Part shown: piece after piece, positions 51,966-60,668 of the stretch
How the letters are laid out: the number at the start of each line of letters is the position of its first letter
How positions within the stretch are numbered: the first letter of the stretch is position 1
NCBI GenBank assembly: GCA_003507655.1
Contig: DNUZ01000030.1
Coordinates: forward strand, 62,001-126,000
Source of the DNA: Lachnospiraceae bacterium
GTDB taxonomy: Bacteria; Bacillota; Clostridia; Lachnospirales; Lachnospiraceae
Reading direction: 5' to 3'
Length of the DNA: 64,000 bases
Notes under the pieces: generated by a model
What the model was told of the DNA's origin: nothing
The model's input: the letters and a program-made list of their open reading frames with translations, nothing else
Database searches by the model: none
Made by a program: the position numbers and the translations under genes

Positions 51966-52418
51966 TTAGTAATATTTGCGATTTCCCCATAAGTTGCTCT
52001 TTTTCAAATCCACATACTCATTGTAAGCCCGCTCTAAAATCTGCTTTTCATTGGCAAATTTTAACAGATGGTAGGCCTCATGGAATTTGTAATAGCCGGA
52101 ATCCACAAAATATTCTTCTCGTTGTGGTTTACTGTAATAACTGTCCGCCATCATCAGATACCAGTGGACACTTTTTTCCACCGTGTTATCCGGTATCGTG
52201 AAAGTGTATTGGCTCTTTCCAACGTATTTAATGATATTTGCTGCTACGCCGGTCTCTTCCAATACTTCTCGTGCTGCAGTATCCTTATACTCTTCTCCGG
52301 GTTCTACGGTTCCTTTCGGTAAAACCCATCCTTCGTACTTGTTCTTATAATTCTTATACAAGACCAGTATCTTTCCACGAAATATTACCACACCACCACA
52401 ACTTGTTGCCTGTATCAT
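51966..52418 (-). CDS. NUDIX hydrolase
   Basis: This 150-residue protein hydrolyses a nucleoside diphosphate linked to some other group. The Nudix box is complete: GTVEPGEEYKDTAAREVLEETGV, with the RExxEE pair (shown as GTVEPGEEYKDTAARE and VLEETGV). Substrate unknown; the family covers Ap4A, ADP-ribose and oxidised nucleotides. It has its own promoter and terminator and is therefore independent of neighbours. Confidence 0.92.
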   Translation of the reverse strand: MIQATSCGGVVIFRGKILVLYKNYKNKYEGWVLPKGTVEPGEEYKDTAAREVLEETGVAANIIKYVGKSQYTFTIPDNTVEKSVHWYLMMADSYYSKPQREEYFVDSGYYKFHEAYHLLKFANEKQILERAYNEYVDLKKSNLWGNRKYY

Positions 52419-52454
52419 TGCAATCCCTCCTGATGTGGTTGTTCACTTATCCTT

Positions 52455-52483
52455 AGTATAACCTTTTTTTAGTAAAGTTGCAA
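52455..52483 (-). promoter_or_regulatory. SigA-type promoter of the NUDIX gene
   Basis: Read on the - strand: -35 TTGCAA (52478-52483), 17-base spacer, -10 TATACT (52455-52460). The NUDIX ATG lies about 37 bases downstream. Confidence 0.75.
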
Positions 52484-52497
52484 CAAAAGCCGAAGAT

Positions 52498-54048
52498 TTA
52501 CTGTGCATAATATGCATCAAATACCTGTTTGGCGATCGGAGCCGCAATTTTTCCACCGGTTCCGGCTTCTTCTGCAATGACAGCGATCGCAATATCCGGT
52601 TTACCGGAGTCTGCTTTGGTTGCAAATCCCGTAAACCAGGCATGGCTGTCACGGTTGCTGTTGATCTCGGCAGAACCGGTTTTACCATACGCTGTATAGC
52701 TCTGTCCCTTCAAAGCGCTTGCGGTTCCGCTCTCTACAACCTCCTGCATATACTCGCGGATGGTCTGTGCCTGTTCCTTGCTCAAAAGTTTTCCATATTC
52801 CGCTGCCTCAAACTGTTTGACTAAAGTGCCGTCTTTGTTCTGTGTATGGTCAATGACATAAGGGGTCATCAATACTCCGTCATTTGCGATCGCAGCACTG
52901 ATCAGCATCATATGATAAGGGGAAACCAGTGTCTTTCCCTGTCCGATGGCTGTCTGCATCGTTTCTCCGGTACCGGAAGAAGCATCTAAGGAAAAACTGC
53001 TCTTTTTCGTGTCTAAATCTCCCGGAAGTTTTTGATTAAACAGCATTTTTTCACAGAACTTCCGAAAAGCCGCCTTATCCAAGCTCAGTCCGATATTAGA
53101 AAATGAGGTATTACAGGAATTTTTAAAAGAAGCCTTTAAATCCTCACTTCCATGTACTTCCCCGCCAAAGCAGTGAATCTCTGAATTATCCACATTCAGT
53201 TTTCCGTTACATTGAAAGGAGTATTCATTATAATTGCTGTTTTCATTCATATATTCTAAAGTAGTTAAAATCTTAAAAGTAGAACCCGGCGGGTATTGTC
53301 CCTGTGTCGCACGGTTGACTAAAACAGAGCTTTCGGAATCGCCTGATATTGCTTCCCAGTTTGCCGCTACCTCATTCGGGTCAAAATCCGGCTTAGAAAC
53401 CATAGCTAAGATCCTTCCGGTCGAAGGCTCCATGACCACCACTGCTCCATCGTGTTCTCCAAGTGCATCATAGGCTGCCTGCTGTAAGCTGACATTTAAT
53501 GTGGTTACCACATCGTCTCCCTTATTCTTTTCCCCACGGATCTCATTGACAATACGTTCTAAGAAAAAGCTGTTTGAGCGTAAAAGGTTGAAGTTTGCAG
53601 CAGATTCCACACCTAATTTGCCGTGGGTGGAATAGCCGACCACATGGGCAAACAGGTTCCGGTACGGATAGGTTCTGGTCTCTTTTCCCTCGGCATCTAC
53701 GTTACTCTCTGCAAGTATCTCACCGCCGGAACCCATAATTTTTCCACGGACAGTACTGCTCGAAAACGAATCCTGTCTTGCATTGTAAGGCGAATTGATA
53801 AAATCCTCGCTCTTTACCGTTTCAAAATAGGCAAAGTATCCCATTAAGGCGATAAAGATACCTAAAAATGCATAGGTAATGACCACGAACTCCCGGTTTC
53901 TAGTCGAGGTCTTCGATGTCCTGGTCGAATCCGGTTTTTTTGCGTCCGTTTCCGGAAGTTGGTCTTGCAGCCGGTTCAGGTTTTCGTTGTGGTTCCCGTT
54001 TTGTTCGTTTTTCTTTAACGTTAACTTTCTTTTTCTTCTTTCCTTCAT
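52498..54048 (-). CDS. Penicillin-binding protein (PBP2/FtsI-like transpeptidase)
   Basis: This 516-residue class B-type PBP cross-links peptidoglycan. The order is: basic cytosolic N-terminus (residues 1-52), one membrane anchor (about 53-75), a short dimerisation region, and the transpeptidase with S256-TFK (nucleophile), S311-C-N and K456-TG. It resembles the short PBPs paired with FtsW-like genes in Clostridia. The ATG at 54048 puts the first 50 codons inside the ftsW-like gene in another frame; no better later start exists before the membrane anchor. Confidence 0.92.
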   Translation of the reverse strand: MKERRKRKLTLKKNEQNGNHNENLNRLQDQLPETDAKKPDSTRTSKTSTRNREFVVITYAFLGIFIALMGYFAYFETVKSEDFINSPYNARQDSFSSSTVRGKIMGSGGEILAESNVDAEGKETRTYPYRNLFAHVVGYSTHGKLGVESAANFNLLRSNSFFLERIVNEIRGEKNKGDDVVTTLNVSLQQAAYDALGEHDGAVVVMEPSTGRILAMVSKPDFDPNEVAANWEAISGDSESSVLVNRATQGQYPPGSTFKILTTLEYMNENSNYNEYSFQCNGKLNVDNSEIHCFGGEVHGSEDLKASFKNSCNTSFSNIGLSLDKAAFRKFCEKMLFNQKLPGDLDTKKSSFSLDASSGTGETMQTAIGQGKTLVSPYHMMLISAAIANDGVLMTPYVIDHTQNKDGTLVKQFEAAEYGKLLSKEQAQTIREYMQEVVESGTASALKGQSYTAYGKTGSAEINSNRDSHAWFTGFATKADSGKPDIAIAVIAEEAGTGGKIAAPIAKQVFDAYYAQ

Positions 54049-55363
54049 GTTGTTTCATTCCTTCTTCATCCTGTCTTAAAATATAAAGACCCTGGATGAT
54101 TGCAAAAATAATCGTGGTACTGAGCAGGGAGCTTCCGCCATAGCTGACAAGTGGCAGTGTTACACCGGTAGACGGTATAAATTTTGTTACACCGCCGATG
54201 GTTAAGAACACCTGAAATCCGTAGACGGTTCCAAGTCCCAACGCGATCAGCTTATAGAACTGATCTTTGATCTGCATCGCTATATTTAAAAACATCAGAT
54301 AACAGCTGACACAGACTAAGAGCAGACAGAGTGCAAAGACACCGCCAAGCTCTTCGGAAATTGCTGCAAAGACAAAATCCTGTTCTACGACCGGGATCTT
54401 ATCCGGCATTCCCTGATATAGTCCCATTCCAAACCAGCCGCCGGTTCCGATGGCAAATAAAGACTGACAGATCTGATAGCCCTCTTTGTCAATGACACCT
54501 AACGGATTCTTCCATGCAACAACACGCACCCGGACATGGTTAAATAATTTGTATGCCACTAACGATGCAAGCGCCCCGGTTCCAAGTCCGGCTAAGGCAT
54601 AGGATGGTTTTCTGGTTGCTACATACAGCATGACTAAATAGACTACAAAAAAGATCAGTGCCGCACCTAAATCTTTGGATAATACTAAGATCACAACATG
54701 GAGTGCCGCGACGATCGTGGTTTTTACAACCTGTGCAAATTCTGTAGATTCATAGAACATCGAGGCTACAAAGAATACAAAGAGAATTTTGATAAATTCC
54801 GATGGCTGGATACTGATCCCGCCAAAGGAAAAGGATAATTTTGCTCCATAACTCCTTGCACCGAGTACCGCAACTACGCTTAAGAGTGCAAGTCCGACTC
54901 CTGCGTAAACCCAGGTCAATTTGTGAAAAAACTTCAATTTGTGGATAATAAACGGTACTAAGAGTGTGATCCCGATGGCTGCAACGGCGATCTCACACTG
55001 CTTCATTGCCTTGTCAAAATCCAGTCTGGTCAGAATAATAAAACCGATGGCTAAGAGCATACACATATTATTGACGACCAGTCTGGAGGCTTTTCGATAG
55101 AATACTTTATAACAGAGCTGGATGATCACAAGTAAGATCAACTGTACTAAATACAACCCAATGACCTTCAAATCTAAAGTCGATGCATAAATAACTAAAA
55201 ACGCATCTAAATGAATCAGGTAGATCAAGGATGCCTGACTGTTAAATATTCGGTTTTGCCGTTCCGGTGAACGTCTGCGAAATACCGCAAAACATTGGTA
55301 AGTATAGATCGCAAGTAATACGATCATCAGATATTTCGAGACTTCAATAATTAAATGTACCAT
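53900..55363 (-). CDS. FtsW/RodA/SpoVE family peptidoglycan polymerase
   Basis: This 487-residue SEDS protein has about ten to eleven membrane helices and polymerises lipid II with its PBP partner, which is encoded next. Conserved parts are QPSEFIKILFV, LVLSKDLGAAL, GYQICQSLFAIGTGGWFG, EELGG and PLVSYGGSS. The roughly 60-residue C-terminal tail is Lys/Arg-rich (GKKKKKVNVKEKRTKREPQR) and cytosolic. It could serve division, elongation or spore cortex; the sequence does not decide. Confidence 0.93.
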   Translation of the reverse strand: MVHLIIEVSKYLMIVLLAIYTYQCFAVFRRRSPERQNRIFNSQASLIYLIHLDAFLVIYASTLDLKVIGLYLVQLILLVIIQLCYKVFYRKASRLVVNNMCMLLAIGFIILTRLDFDKAMKQCEIAVAAIGITLLVPFIIHKLKFFHKLTWVYAGVGLALLSVVAVLGARSYGAKLSFSFGGISIQPSEFIKILFVFFVASMFYESTEFAQVVKTTIVAALHVVILVLSKDLGAALIFFVVYLVMLYVATRKPSYALAGLGTGALASLVAYKLFNHVRVRVVAWKNPLGVIDKEGYQICQSLFAIGTGGWFGMGLYQGMPDKIPVVEQDFVFAAISEELGGVFALCLLLVCVSCYLMFLNIAMQIKDQFYKLIALGLGTVYGFQVFLTIGGVTKFIPSTGVTLPLVSYGGSSLLSTTIIFAIIQGLYILRQDEEGMKQHEGKKKKKVNVKEKRTKREPQRKPEPAARPTSGNGRKKTGFDQDIEDLD

Positions 55364-55372
55364 AACGTTCCC

Positions 55373-57586
55373 TTACTCTACACCTCGTTTCATATGTCCG
55401 TTGGTGTAGTCTTTCCAATCATTTTGTTCCCATTTTCCCTTTTGTATATATATTTTCTCAAAAAAAGATAATATTTTTTCTGTTTCTTTCACAGATTCGG
55501 TGGTAAACTGCATCCTTAAGGATTTCGGATGGATACTTTCCACCTCCTGCCGCATGCCAAACAGTGCTAATGGACTGCTGTTATAAAGAATGTTATAACA
55601 ATCCGTGCAGTAGTTTCTGACCGCAAAATGTTTTCCGTAGCGGTCTTTTAAGTAACAGAGACTTTCTTTTTTCTGACACTTTTTAAGGCTCTTAAAAATA
55701 CAGCCGGCACTGACCATTAACGGCAGATATCCATAGATTAACAGTTCGCTGTTAGAGCAGTCTCTGTGACGGAGTTCTTTGTAATTTAATTCCAAAGGTA
55801 CCGTGTTCCTACAGATACCGCTTTGGGCAAATGCCTCCTGGGTGCGGTTTGAATAGGTATACAGATCATGGTCTGCCATGACTGTTCCTGTATAGGCATG
55901 TCTTTGTAAAAAGCCGATCTCTTCATAATTTTTCACGATGATCCCATCAAATGGGATGGTAAAGACCGTATCATAAAGTCTTTCATACCGTTGTCTGGTG
56001 CGTTCCCTGAAGATCACAGGCAGTATGAAACAGGCTTCTTTTCCGGCTGCCGTAATACTCTGATATGCTTTTTGTAAATCCGCTGTATCTTCTGTCCGCA
56101 AAAAAGTATCCGCATCTAAACAAATGCGTGTGACATAATCTGTCTTACAGACACAGGCAAGCTGTTCTGTGGTCTGCACGGACACCGTTGTAGAAAAATC
56201 TGCTGTGTGGATGTCTGCTGTCCTGACATTTCTTGTACCAATGTCTGATTTATGGGATTCCGGTTTTACTGCCATTCCGATCCTTCCGGTATCTGCGAGC
56301 AGTTTTTCTTCTAATGCATGAAGTGCATCCCTTCGTAACGCATTGAGCTGCCCGATCGGAACGAAAATATCATCATCCATTTCTATTTCTAAGGATTCAA
56401 AAACAAAGGATGTATTTCCGGTCTTTTGCATTTTTTCGGATACGGTATTTTTATCCAGCGGCTTCTTTTGTGCGGCTTCTACCGGTTCACCAAAGATCTG
56501 CACTTCTGCTTCTCCGGTGCCTACCGATAGTGTAGCATTTTTTCCGCAAAAGAGCTTTAAGTTTCCCTTAATTTTTCTTTGAAGATCTTTTTGTAAATAG
56601 GTTTTCCGTATGGTTTCGTGCAGTTTTTCGTCGGTTTTAGTATGATTTGGCTTTGAAAAGGTAATCATATCCGAACCGTTATGTCTGGTATAGTATCCGG
56701 TTGTAAATCCACTGCGGCTGCCAAGGGATTCTAATTTTTTCTCATCGTTTTTATCTACATGAAAGGCTTCGCGTCCATATTGTTCATAGAGGTCGATATA
56801 TTTACGATAAATGGAGGTCACACCTGCCGCATATTCAGCCTGCTTCATCCTGCCTTCGATTTTAAAAGAGTCAATCCCGCATTCTGCTAACTGTGGGATC
56901 ATACCGATGGTACAGAGGTCTTTCGGGCTCAAAATGTGGGTCGCCTCTCTAGTCAGACGTTCTCCCGCTGCATTTAAAACTTCATATGGAAGCCGGCAGG
57001 GCTGCGCACATCTTCCACGGTTGCCGCTGCGTCCTCCTAGCATACTGCTTAAGAGACATTCGCCGGAATAGCAATAACAGAGCGCTCCATGTACAAAGCT
57101 CTCGATTTCGACACCTGTATCTGATTTTATTTTTTGGATCTCTTCAAAGGATAATTCCCTTGCAGTTACAATCCTTGAAGCACCCTGTTTTTGTAAAAAT
57201 GCTGCTCCGTCAGTTCCGGTTACCGTCATCTGGGTACTTGCATGGATGGAAAGTTGTGGAAATGCTTCACGGATAAACGTCAGTACACCAAAATCCTGTA
57301 CAATGACAGCGTCTAGTCCCTGTTCGTAGTATGGAAGCAGATAGTCAAAAAGCTGCTCTTCCATTTCACGTTCTTTGAGCAGTGTATTGACCGTCAGATA
57401 GACTTTTCTGTTATGAATATGAGCATAGTCAATGGATTCTAACAGTTCCTCTTTAGAAAAATTATCGGCATAAGCTCTTGCACCAAAAGCAGGGCCGCCG
57501 ACATATACCGCATCTGCGCCTGCCCCGATGACTGCTTTTAAAATTGGATAGGCTCCCGCAGGAGACAATAACTCTATAGCTTTCAA
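55373..57586 (-). CDS. Peptidase U32 family protein (with DUF3656 region)
   Basis: This 737-residue protein has the U32 collagenase-like barrel at the N-terminus (about residues 1-330: LSPAGAYPILKAVIGAGADA, VHGALCYCYSGECLLSS, RCAQPCRLPYEV) with conserved cysteines likely to hold an iron-sulfur cluster, a central DUF3656-like part (about 380-460) and a second barrel half. Related proteins (RlhA, TrhP, UbiU) modify RNA or act in hydroxylation, so tRNA/rRNA hydroxylation is more likely than proteolysis. It overlaps zapA by 4 bases. Confidence 0.9.
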   Translation of the reverse strand: MKAIELLSPAGAYPILKAVIGAGADAVYVGGPAFGARAYADNFSKEELLESIDYAHIHNRKVYLTVNTLLKEREMEEQLFDYLLPYYEQGLDAVIVQDFGVLTFIREAFPQLSIHASTQMTVTGTDGAAFLQKQGASRIVTARELSFEEIQKIKSDTGVEIESFVHGALCYCYSGECLLSSMLGGRSGNRGRCAQPCRLPYEVLNAAGERLTREATHILSPKDLCTIGMIPQLAECGIDSFKIEGRMKQAEYAAGVTSIYRKYIDLYEQYGREAFHVDKNDEKKLESLGSRSGFTTGYYTRHNGSDMITFSKPNHTKTDEKLHETIRKTYLQKDLQRKIKGNLKLFCGKNATLSVGTGEAEVQIFGEPVEAAQKKPLDKNTVSEKMQKTGNTSFVFESLEIEMDDDIFVPIGQLNALRRDALHALEEKLLADTGRIGMAVKPESHKSDIGTRNVRTADIHTADFSTTVSVQTTEQLACVCKTDYVTRICLDADTFLRTEDTADLQKAYQSITAAGKEACFILPVIFRERTRQRYERLYDTVFTIPFDGIIVKNYEEIGFLQRHAYTGTVMADHDLYTYSNRTQEAFAQSGICRNTVPLELNYKELRHRDCSNSELLIYGYLPLMVSAGCIFKSLKKCQKKESLCYLKDRYGKHFAVRNYCTDCYNILYNSSPLALFGMRQEVESIHPKSLRMQFTTESVKETEKILSFFEKIYIQKGKWEQNDWKDYTNGHMKRGVE

Positions 57587-58041
57587 GTGGTTTCCTTTTC
57601 TTCTTTTTTATCCGTCTTTGCGGAGGTTACTTTCCCTAGCAGGGAATCTTCTAATGCAGCCTCTAATTTGGTTTTATTTAATAATAATTCCTTGTTTTCG
57701 GCTTCTAATTCTTCAATCCTTTGCGTATTTGTTTCCGTCTGCACCTGATTCGAGATCAGATCGTGTTTCAGATTGTAGATCTCACGCTCTTTTGCTTCTA
57801 AATCCAGTTCTAATTTTTCGACCTGTGCTTTTGCTTTGAAATAGTCATCCGCAATATTTAATTCTGTCAGGATTGCCCTCATATCCGGTGTCAGATGTTT
57901 AAAGGAATCCAATTCCTCCGCTTCGGAAATTTTCGTATTTATATAGGAGGCGATTTTTTGCAGATACTCTTCACTTTCAAATCCGCTTAATGTATATACT
58001 TTTCCTCCAATTACAACTTCTGCATTCGTCTTTGCTGACAT
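57583..58041 (-). CDS. zapA: Cell division protein ZapA
   Basis: This 152-residue FtsZ-associated protein stabilises the Z-ring. The N-terminal ZapA globular part (about residues 5-65: VVIGGKVYTLSGFESEEYL) is followed by a long coiled coil (about 75-130). The C-terminal tail is longer than in short ZapAs. The ATG at 58041 follows GGGAGAG; the frame upstream to 58080 has no ribosome site. It shares an operon with the U32 gene. Confidence 0.9.
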   Translation of the reverse strand: MSAKTNAEVVIGGKVYTLSGFESEEYLQKIASYINTKISEAEELDSFKHLTPDMRAILTELNIADDYFKAKAQVEKLELDLEAKEREIYNLKHDLISNQVQTETNTQRIEELEAENKELLLNKTKLEAALEDSLLGKVTSAKTDKKEEKETT

Positions 58042-58100
58042 TGTTCTCTCCCATCGACCATATCTATGTATTTTTCTCACGCATCTACTATATGTAGTAC

Positions 58101-58129
58101 ATTATACTTGTTTTCCTATGGTTTCGCAA
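58101..58129 (-). promoter_or_regulatory. Promoter of zapA within the end of ruvB
   Basis: Read on the - strand: -35 TTGCGA (58124-58129), 17-base spacer, perfect -10 TATAAT (58101-58106). The -35 lies in the last codons of ruvB. Confidence 0.65.
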
Positions 58130-59111
58130 TACCAAAATGATGATAGGCAAAATCCGTTGCCACACGCCCTTTTGGTGTTCGGTTAATAAATCCGTTTTTC
58201 ACAAGATATGGCTCATAGACATCTTCGATCGTGCCGGAATCTTCGCCGATCGCTGCCGCAAGTGTATCTAAACCGACCGGACCGCCGTTGAATTTTTCTA
58301 TGATCGTATAGAGGATATTGCGGTCGTTTGTATCCAGTCCGAGTTTGTCTACCTCTAACAGATCCAGTGCAAAGGCTGCAACTTCTTCATTGATCTTTCC
58401 ATCGTATTTGACTTCCGCAAAATCACGGACTCTTTTCAACAGGCGGTTGGCAAGTCTTGGTGTTCCACGGGAACGTCTGGCTAATTCCAAAGCGCCTTTT
58501 TCATCAATTTCAACACCTAAGATAATGGCGGAATGCCGGATGATCACTTTTAATTCTTCCGGCGTATAAAATTCTAAATGATGTACGACACCGAATCGGT
58601 CTCTTAACGGTGCGGAAAGCAGTCCTGCCCTTGTGGTCGCACCGACTAAGGTAAATTTCGGAAGGTCAAGACGTATGGAACGTGCCGAGGCGCCTTTTCC
58701 CATCATAATGTCAATGGCATAGTCCTCCATTGCCGGATACAGTACTTCTTCCACCTGCCGGTTCAGACGATGGATCTCGTCCACGAACAATAAATCGCCC
58801 TCCTGCAGATTGCTTAAGATTGCAGCCATCTCTCCCGGTTTTGCGATTGCCGGACCGGAGGTTACCTTCATATGGACACCCATTTCGTTTGCGATGATCC
58901 CTGCTAAGGTGGTCTTTCCAAGTCCCGGAGGTCCATAGAACAACACATGGTCTAAGGATTCCCCGCGGTTTTTAGCCGCCTCAATATAGACCTTCAGATT
59001 TTCCTTTGCTTTTTCCTGTCCGATATATTCCGATAAAGTCTGCGGACGCAAGCTCTTTTCAATTTTTAAATCTTCTTCCTGAATCTGGGTGGATATGACC
59101 CGTTTTTCCAT
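58116..59111 (-). CDS. ruvB: Holliday junction branch migration ATPase RuvB
   Basis: This 331-residue AAA+ motor drives branch migration with RuvA. Motifs: [19 protein letters not shown], Walker [12 protein letters not shown], Walker [15 protein letters not shown], sensor [20 protein letters not shown], and the C-terminal winged helix ending in TPKGR. Full length, 26 bases after ruvA. ruvC is not present here, as expected because Firmicutes use RecU, which is also found in this window. Confidence 0.98.
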   Translation of the reverse strand: MEKRVISTQIQEEDLKIEKSLRPQTLSEYIGQEKAKENLKVYIEAAKNRGESLDHVLFYGPPGLGKTTLAGIIANEMGVHMKVTSGPAIAKPGEMAAILSNLQEGDLLFVDEIHRLNRQVEEVLYPAMEDYAIDIMMGKGASARSIRLDLPKFTLVGATTRAGLLSAPLRDRFGVVHHLEFYTPEELKVIIRHSAIILGVEIDEKGALELARRSRGTPRLANRLLKRVRDFAEVKYDGKINEEVAAFALDLLEVDKLGLDTNDRNILYTIIEKFNGGPVGLDTLAAAIGEDSGTIEDVYEPYLVKNGFINRTPKGRVATDFAYHHFGIAKP

Positions 59112-59137
59112 GAGTAACTCTCCTTTTTATGCGAAGT

Positions 59138-59752
59138 TTATAAAAATGCCATCTGTTTTAATGCCATTTTTAATACATCCTCTACCTGATCGTCCGGTGA
59201 AATTTCAATGCCCTGCAATACTTTTAAGGCTTCACTTTGGGAGTAACCCAAAGAAGTTAATGCAAGAATTGCTTCATTTTTTACACCTACAGCCGGGTTT
59301 AACTCTGCTTTTTGTGCCTGATTTGCAAGTTTTTGTTCAAAAGCATCTTCTAAGCTCAATTTATCCTTTAACTCGATGATCACACGCTGGGCGGTCTTTG
59401 CACCGACTCCCGGAGCCTTTGCAATGGCTTTTGCATCGTCTCCTAAGATGGCAAAACGCAGATCATCGGTTGATAATACGGAAAGGATAGAAAGTGCTCC
59501 CTTGGGTCCGATGCCGCTGACTCCGATGAGCATTTTAAAGATCCGCACATCTTCTTTGGTCAGAAATCCGTAGAGTAAAATAGCATCTTCACGCACATAG
59601 TGATAGGTGTAGATTTTTACCTCTTCACCGACGGACGGAAGGTAATCAAATACCTGTCCCGGAACGGCTATCTCATAGCCGATGCCCTGATTTTCTACGA
59701 TGATCGCATCTTCTGTGATTTCTGCAAGGATTCCTTTGATATATGCATACAT
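59138..59752 (-). CDS. ruvA: Holliday junction DNA helicase subunit RuvA
   Basis: This 204-residue junction-binding protein has an OB domain (about residues 1-62, YIKGILAEITEDAIIVEN), a helix-hairpin-helix domain (LIGVSGIGPKGALSIL, APGVGAKTAQRVIIELKDKL) and a C-terminal RuvB-binding domain (about 155-204). The ATG at 59752 follows AGAGG; the longer frame at 59782 lacks a site. Confidence 0.97.
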   Translation of the reverse strand: MYAYIKGILAEITEDAIIVENQGIGYEIAVPGQVFDYLPSVGEEVKIYTYHYVREDAILLYGFLTKEDVRIFKMLIGVSGIGPKGALSILSVLSTDDLRFAILGDDAKAIAKAPGVGAKTAQRVIIELKDKLSLEDAFEQKLANQAQKAELNPAVGVKNEAILALTSLGYSQSEALKVLQGIEISPDDQVEDVLKMALKQMAFL

Positions 59753-59771
59753 AATGTATTCCTCTTTCTGT

Positions 59772-60266
59772 TTAAAAATCAATCCGCTGTTTCAGTCTCA
59801 GGATGACTTCCTGTGCCACAATGCCGATCATAATTCCGGTAATGATCCCGGCTATGATAAGTACGGAAGCATAGTAAAGGATGTTATAATTTTCTACTAC
59901 AAGTGCTGCAACGAACAGTTGTCCGATGTTGTGGCTGATCCCGCCTGCGGCACTGATAGAGATGACGTGCAGTCCGGTATATCTTTTCAGCAGATACATG
60001 ATAAGAAAGCTCAATATCCCGCCTGCAAGGCTGTAGAGGATGCTGAACATATTGCCGAACATAAATCCCGCTAAAACAATCCGCAGTAAAGAAACCAGCA
60101 ACGCTTCTTTCGCACCGATACAATAGAGCATCATCACTACCACGATGTTGGTAAGCCCTAACTTTACACCTGGGATTCCGAAATAGAATGGTATCAGACT
60201 TTCAATATAGCTGCATATCAATGCCAATGCCAAAAATAACCCTAAATATGCGGTCTTTTTATTCAT
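59772..60266 (-). CDS. Gx transporter / heptaprenyl diphosphate synthase component I-like membrane protein
   Basis: This 164-residue membrane protein has about five hydrophobic helices and the GIPGVKLGLTNIVVVMMLY, LLRIVLAGFMFGN and GGISHNIGQL motifs of the family formerly called heptaprenyl diphosphate synthase component I, now seen as a small membrane transporter (Gx). It lies 9 bases after the NusG domain II gene, the common pair in Clostridia. Substrate unknown. Confidence 0.85.
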   Translation of the reverse strand: MNKKTAYLGLFLALALICSYIESLIPFYFGIPGVKLGLTNIVVVMMLYCIGAKEALLVSLLRIVLAGFMFGNMFSILYSLAGGILSFLIMYLLKRYTGLHVISISAAGGISHNIGQLFVAALVVENYNILYYASVLIIAGIITGIMIGIVAQEVILRLKQRIDF

Positions 60267-60275
60267 AGTACTCCT

Positions 60276-60665
60276 TTACTGCACAACAGCATCGTAATCT
60301 TTTTTCGTGTTTCCGGTGACTTCTGCTACTACTTTATTTGGCAGACATACGATGGTCTGATTTTTTTTTGAAATCGCCTGCTGGTGGACACAGAGCTGAT
60401 CCGGGCAATCGGCGGTAAGCATTTTTGCCTTTCCGTCTGAAATCTTTAAGATATTTGTGGTTTTATCCCCTGCTTTAATATCGATGGTCTGCTCTTTTTC
60501 TAAATCATAAGTTCCGTAGACTTTGCCGTCAACCGTCACTGTTACCATAGCACCTGTTTCTTTTTGAAAATAGTTCGTAAAGAAAAAGATGAGAATGGCG
60601 ATGATCAGAAGCAGTCCGATAAAAACAGCATCCTTTTTTCCAAAACGCTTTTTTGTGTGATCCAT
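60276..60665 (-). CDS. NusG domain II-containing membrane protein
   Basis: This 129-residue protein has one membrane segment (about residues 12-29) and an extracytoplasmic NusG domain II-like fold. Conserved cysteines in ADCPDQLCVHQ are typical of these proteins, which often pair with the Gx protein and with redox/FMN functions. The exact role is unknown. Confidence 0.87.
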   Translation of the reverse strand: MDHTKKRFGKKDAVFIGLLLIIAILIFFFTNYFQKETGAMVTVTVDGKVYGTYDLEKEQTIDIKAGDKTTNILKISDGKAKMLTADCPDQLCVHQQAISKKNQTIVCLPNKVVAEVTGNTKKDYDAVVQ

Positions 60666-60668
60666 GTC

